NCBI GenBank assembly: GCA_022570975.1
Contig: JACZYS010000122.1
Coordinates: forward strand, 1-7,754
DNA length: 7,754 nt
Origin: Candidatus Zixiibacteriota bacterium
GTDB lineage: Bacteria; Zixibacteria; MSB-5A5; GN15; FEB-12
Direction of reading: 5' to 3'
Part shown: one piece after another, positions 5,738 to 7,754 of the stretch
Numbering within the stretch: the first letter of the stretch is position 1
Layout: every line of letters begins with the position of its first letter
The notes under the pieces: generated by a model
What the model was told of the DNA's origin: nothing
The model's input: the letters and a program-made list of their open reading frames with translations, nothing else
The model's database searches: none
Program-made: the position numbers and the translations under genes

Positions 5738-7267
5738 CTAAAACTTGAATAGTGTGTTCAAAAATAGCATGCTTTGAGTGTCTTCGGTATCATCCTGAAA
5801 GCTCGTGATTCGGTAGTTGAGAGCCATCTTGAGACTATACATAGGTTTGCTCTCCAGTCCAAAAACTACGAGGGTTTCGCCATCGTCTGCCTTGTTCTTA
5901 TTAGGATCGTACTTATCGACACGACCAATAATTGCCAGATTTTTTAGAAAATGACTGTTAGTTAATCTGTAAAAGTAGTAAGCTCCAAAAAATGACAGAG
6001 CTTGCTTCTTATAAGCAGATTTTTCAGGACCCTTTCCGATTGTAGCAAAGTTCAGGTCAAAGCCAAAATCGAAAGTATGATCCCATACAAATGCACCGCC
6101 TACGGAAAAAATCTGTCGCTTCCAATCAGAAGCCGACACGGATGTTACTGTTGTATCCCACGGGTCCACCGAATTGTCAATCGTCACCAGGTCATCAAGA
6201 TTCATATTTTGAGTGCCAGTGTAAAACTGCATCAGAAGAGAAGAGTTCTTGAAAGAATGAGATGCCTTAAAAGGAGTCAACAGCGTGACAATATTGAAGT
6301 CCTTATTACTGTTGAGTTCCCCAATTTGTGAGTAGCTCGTTCCATTCAGCAAAGCCAGCTTTACAAAACCAAACTTTGACTTAGGTCCGAACCCTACGGT
6401 TGTGGAAAAACCAAGGTCTGATGATGTTAGTAAATGATGCAAGTCACCGATTGTTGGTGCTGCATAGCGCCTGCCCCACAGTTTGTTCATATAATCTATA
6501 TACTCAGTCGGCTGAAGACCAAAACGGAATCCCATAATCCCTTTACCAAAGGCAGGCTTCCAGTCGAAATAGGCATACTTGAGAATGATGTTGTATTTTT
6601 CATCGATTGTTTTGAGGTCTGTGGTAACTCGAACGGCTGAGTGATCAGAAAGTTTCGACCGTACGGTCAAATAGGCGCGAGACAGCGCGAATTCACTATG
6701 ACTATCTTCGTTGTCCGATATATTCACAATACCGTGACTGTATAACTTGCCATTAATCGTTGTTGATGAATGCTTCGCGGCACTTTTGTGTTGTTTCTTT
6801 GGATGTGCATTGGTAGACTGATGTTGACCTTCCATCAACCCATGAACATCATGAGATAGTTCTTCCAATCGTGCACCTAACTCTTCAACCTGCCGATTAG
6901 CTGCAGGAGAACTCGCATTATTTATTGATGCGAATTGCGTACCCTGCTTTTCAAAATATTTCTCAAGTTCCGCCACCTGTGCCCGAAGTACCGACAGTTC
7001 ATTGACGATTTCGACAAACTGTTCTTCACTTATGCCGGTGGTCACTTGCCCATTGGCGGACATTTTACTTTTTGAGATAGTTGACTTCAATTCAGAGAAT
7101 TGCTGTCTACGTTCCTTTTTTTCCTGCTCAATCATATTTTTGAGATTGCTCTCAATTTTATCAACAGCGTTGAGAAGGACATCGAGGTCCTGGGCAACTG
7201 TCGATTGTCCCATAAACATGACCACCATCAATGTGGCTATGAGCACTCGTATTGAAGTGATTTTCAT
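5738..7267 (-). CDS. Outer-membrane porin with N-terminal coiled-coil stalk
   Basis: This 509-residue protein has a signal peptide (about 1-25, cut near Thr-Val-Ala). Two helical, charged stretches follow with coiled-coil character (about 27-65 and 78-146), then a Lys/His-rich linker (about 147-170, His149, His155, His160, His166). From about residue 170 it shows alternating aromatic and polar residues typical of a beta-barrel, and it ends Leu-Phe-Lys-Phe with the terminal Phe used by the outer-membrane assembly machinery. The overall plan resembles OprO/OprP-like porins, which begin with a short coiled coil, but the substrate cannot be read from the sequence. The helical part may trimerise and reach through the periplasm toward peptidoglycan. 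The start is supported by GGGAG nine bases upstream. It lies directly upstream of the carbonic anhydrase-receptor gene on the same strand. Confidence 0.82.
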   Translation of the reverse strand: MKITSIRVLIATLMVVMFMGQSTVAQDLDVLLNAVDKIESNLKNMIEQEKKERRQQFSELKSTISKSKMSANGQVTTGISEEQFVEIVNELSVLRAQVAELEKYFEKQGTQFASINNASSPAANRQVEELGARLEELSHDVHGLMEGQHQSTNAHPKKQHKSAAKHSSTTINGKLYSHGIVNISDNEDSHSEFALSRAYLTVRSKLSDHSAVRVTTDLKTIDEKYNIILKYAYFDWKPAFGKGIMGFRFGLQPTEYIDYMNKLWGRRYAAPTIGDLHHLLTSSDLGFSTTVGFGPKSKFGFVKLALLNGTSYSQIGELNSNKDFNIVTLLTPFKASHSFKNSSLLMQFYTGTQNMNLDDLVTIDNSVDPWDTTVTSVSASDWKRQIFSVGGAFVWDHTFDFGFDLNFATIGKGPEKSAYKKQALSFFGAYYFYRLTNSHFLKNLAIIGRVDKYDPNKNKADDGETLVVFGLESKPMYSLKMALNYRITSFQDDTEDTQSMLFLNTLFKF

Positions 7268-7322
7268 TGTTTTCTACTCCCTTTCTTGTAATTCATTTCT
7301 TGTCATCATTGAATGCAGTTCC

Positions 7323-7338
7323 GTTCAAATTTTCGAAC
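7323..7338. promoter_or_regulatory. Candidate operator palindrome
   Basis: GTTCAAATTTTCGAAC has perfect outer arms (GTTC/GAAC) and six of eight symmetric positions. It sits 55 bases before the porin start codon, just downstream of the transcription start predicted from the candidate promoter, a usual place for a repressor. The factor is unknown, and AT-rich DNA yields such repeats by chance. Confidence 0.3.
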
Positions 7339-7354
7339 TTGCAATCAACAATTC

Positions 7355-7383
7355 ATTTTTTTTGTACTAACCTGTAATGCCAA
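7355..7383 (-). promoter_or_regulatory. Candidate sigma-70-type promoter for the stalked porin (and possibly the receptor)
   Basis: On the - strand, TTGGCA (7383-7378, 5 of 6 to consensus) and AAAAAT (7360-7355, 4 of 6) are 17 bases apart. Transcription would start near 7348, giving a leader of about 80 bases before the porin ATG. The -10 box is poor, so this is tentative. Confidence 0.3.
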
Positions 7384-7468
7384 TCTTCCTAATTTCCTCC
7401 TTTTAATGTTTTCCTCTATTTTGTTTAAAAATGTCTATAATTGAAATTGTCATTTTACATGTACCCAG

Positions 7469-7754
7469 CTAGAAGGCCAGCTCAAAGCGAGTTCCCATTA
7501 ATAATGCATTCTTGATAGTTGGATCAGTGCCCGGATTGATTACATACTGCAGATCAGGATGGATTGCAAATTGAGGCAACAGTTGGAGATTGTAACTAAA
7601 TTCCAAAACTATTTCTGAATTCTCCACAGGAGTACCAAGATCATTCATCGCCCGCTTATAATTCCCACCATTGAAAGCGGTCGCAAACGCCAATCCAATC
7701 TGGTCCTCATCTCGACCAGATATCAGGCCGGTGTAAACCAACCCACCGCCAAAA
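7469..7754 (-). CDS. C-terminal part of an OprB-like carbohydrate-selective porin (5' truncated by window)
   Basis: The frame is open to the window edge; the TTG at 7741 is an internal Leu preceded by Phe-Gly-Gly-Gly, so no start is present. The about 95 visible residues carry the hallmark end of the OprB family: Gly-Gly-Gly-Leu-Val-Tyr-x-Gly-Leu-x-x-Gly-Arg-Asp-x-Asp, then Glu-Ile-Val-Leu-Glu-x-x-Tyr-x-x-Gln-Leu-Leu-Pro, then His-Pro-Asp-Leu-Gln-Tyr-Val-Ile-Asn-Pro-Gly, and a final Phe. Family members form outer-membrane beta-barrel channels, several of them for sugars. The stop is TAG at 7471-7469. The gap of 201 bases to the next gene suggests a separate transcription unit, though no terminator is evident. 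Confidence 0.9.
   Translation of the reverse strand, partial: FGGGLVYTGLISGRDEDQIGLAFATAFNGGNYKRAMNDLGTPVENSEIVLEFSYNLQLLPQFAIHPDLQYVINPGTDPTIKNALLMGTRFELAF

Larger units (their letters stand above)
7268..7468 (-). other. Intergenic regulatory region upstream of the stalked porin
   Basis: These 201 AT-rich bases separate the OprB-like gene from the stalked porin, both on the - strand. No terminator-like hairpin follows the OprB-like stop. The region holds a candidate promoter (7355-7383), a 16-base imperfect palindrome (7323-7338), and an isolated purine-rich AGGAGG on the - strand (complement of 7396-7401) with no proper ORF behind it. No gene is supported here. Confidence 0.55.

Noticed and set aside
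5726..5740. Palindrome TAGTACTAGTTACTA overlapping the porin stop codon
   Set aside because: It is only five base pairs per outer arm with no U-tract, too weak for a terminator, and common by chance in AT-rich DNA.
6002..6331. 109-codon open frame on the + strand
   Set aside because: It is antisense to the porin barrel and has a cysteine- and arginine-rich composition typical of spurious frames.
7002..7370. 122-codon open frame on the + strand extending into the gap upstream of the porin
   Set aside because: Most of it is antisense to the porin signal peptide and coiled coil. The composition (many Ser, Cys, Phe) looks like a mirrored helix-rich gene, and no family is recognisable.

Overview
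The window looks like chromosomal DNA of a Gram-negative, motile bacterium with AT-leaning base composition. Two outer-membrane porins, Sec signal peptides and a transmembrane chemoreceptor support this. I cannot name the lineage from the sequence, and no rRNA, tRNA, phage or insertion-sequence signal is visible.

Left half, + strand (1-2784). The window opens inside the C-terminus of a DUF255/YyaL-type thioredoxin-domain protein. It is followed closely by an OsmC-family protein with both peroxidatic-type cysteines, then a DUF302 protein; the three look like one operon with a thiol/redox flavour. After a 210-base gap with a weak hairpin and a possible promoter comes a two-gene unit: a short NfeD protein overlapping by 4 bases a stomatin-like SPFH/band-7 protein. 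This is the classic membrane-microdomain pair.

Right half, - strand (2800-7754), convergent with the left half. Reading in the direction of transcription: the C-terminus of an OprB-like carbohydrate-selective porin (cut by the window edge), a 201-base regulatory gap, a second porin with a long N-terminal coiled-coil stalk, and, 66 bases further on, a 939-residue protein ending at a good intrinsic terminator that sits between the convergent units.

The 939-residue protein is the highlight. It has a signal peptide, a complete beta-class carbonic anhydrase domain with all zinc ligands and the Asp-Arg dyad, a Ser/Gly/His-rich linker, a transmembrane hairpin, a His/Glu-rich four-helix-bundle sensor, a third transmembrane helix, an expanded HAMP region and a full methyl-accepting chemotaxis signalling domain. 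The predicted topology puts the enzyme and the helical bundle side by side in the periplasm. I know of no described enzyme-chemoreceptor of this kind. A reasonable reading is a receptor that converts CO2/bicarbonate into a local proton or bicarbonate signal for taxis. The porin directly upstream has no visible terminator before the receptor gene and may be co-transcribed with it, supplying an outer-membrane route for an anion or other solute. That functional link is inference.
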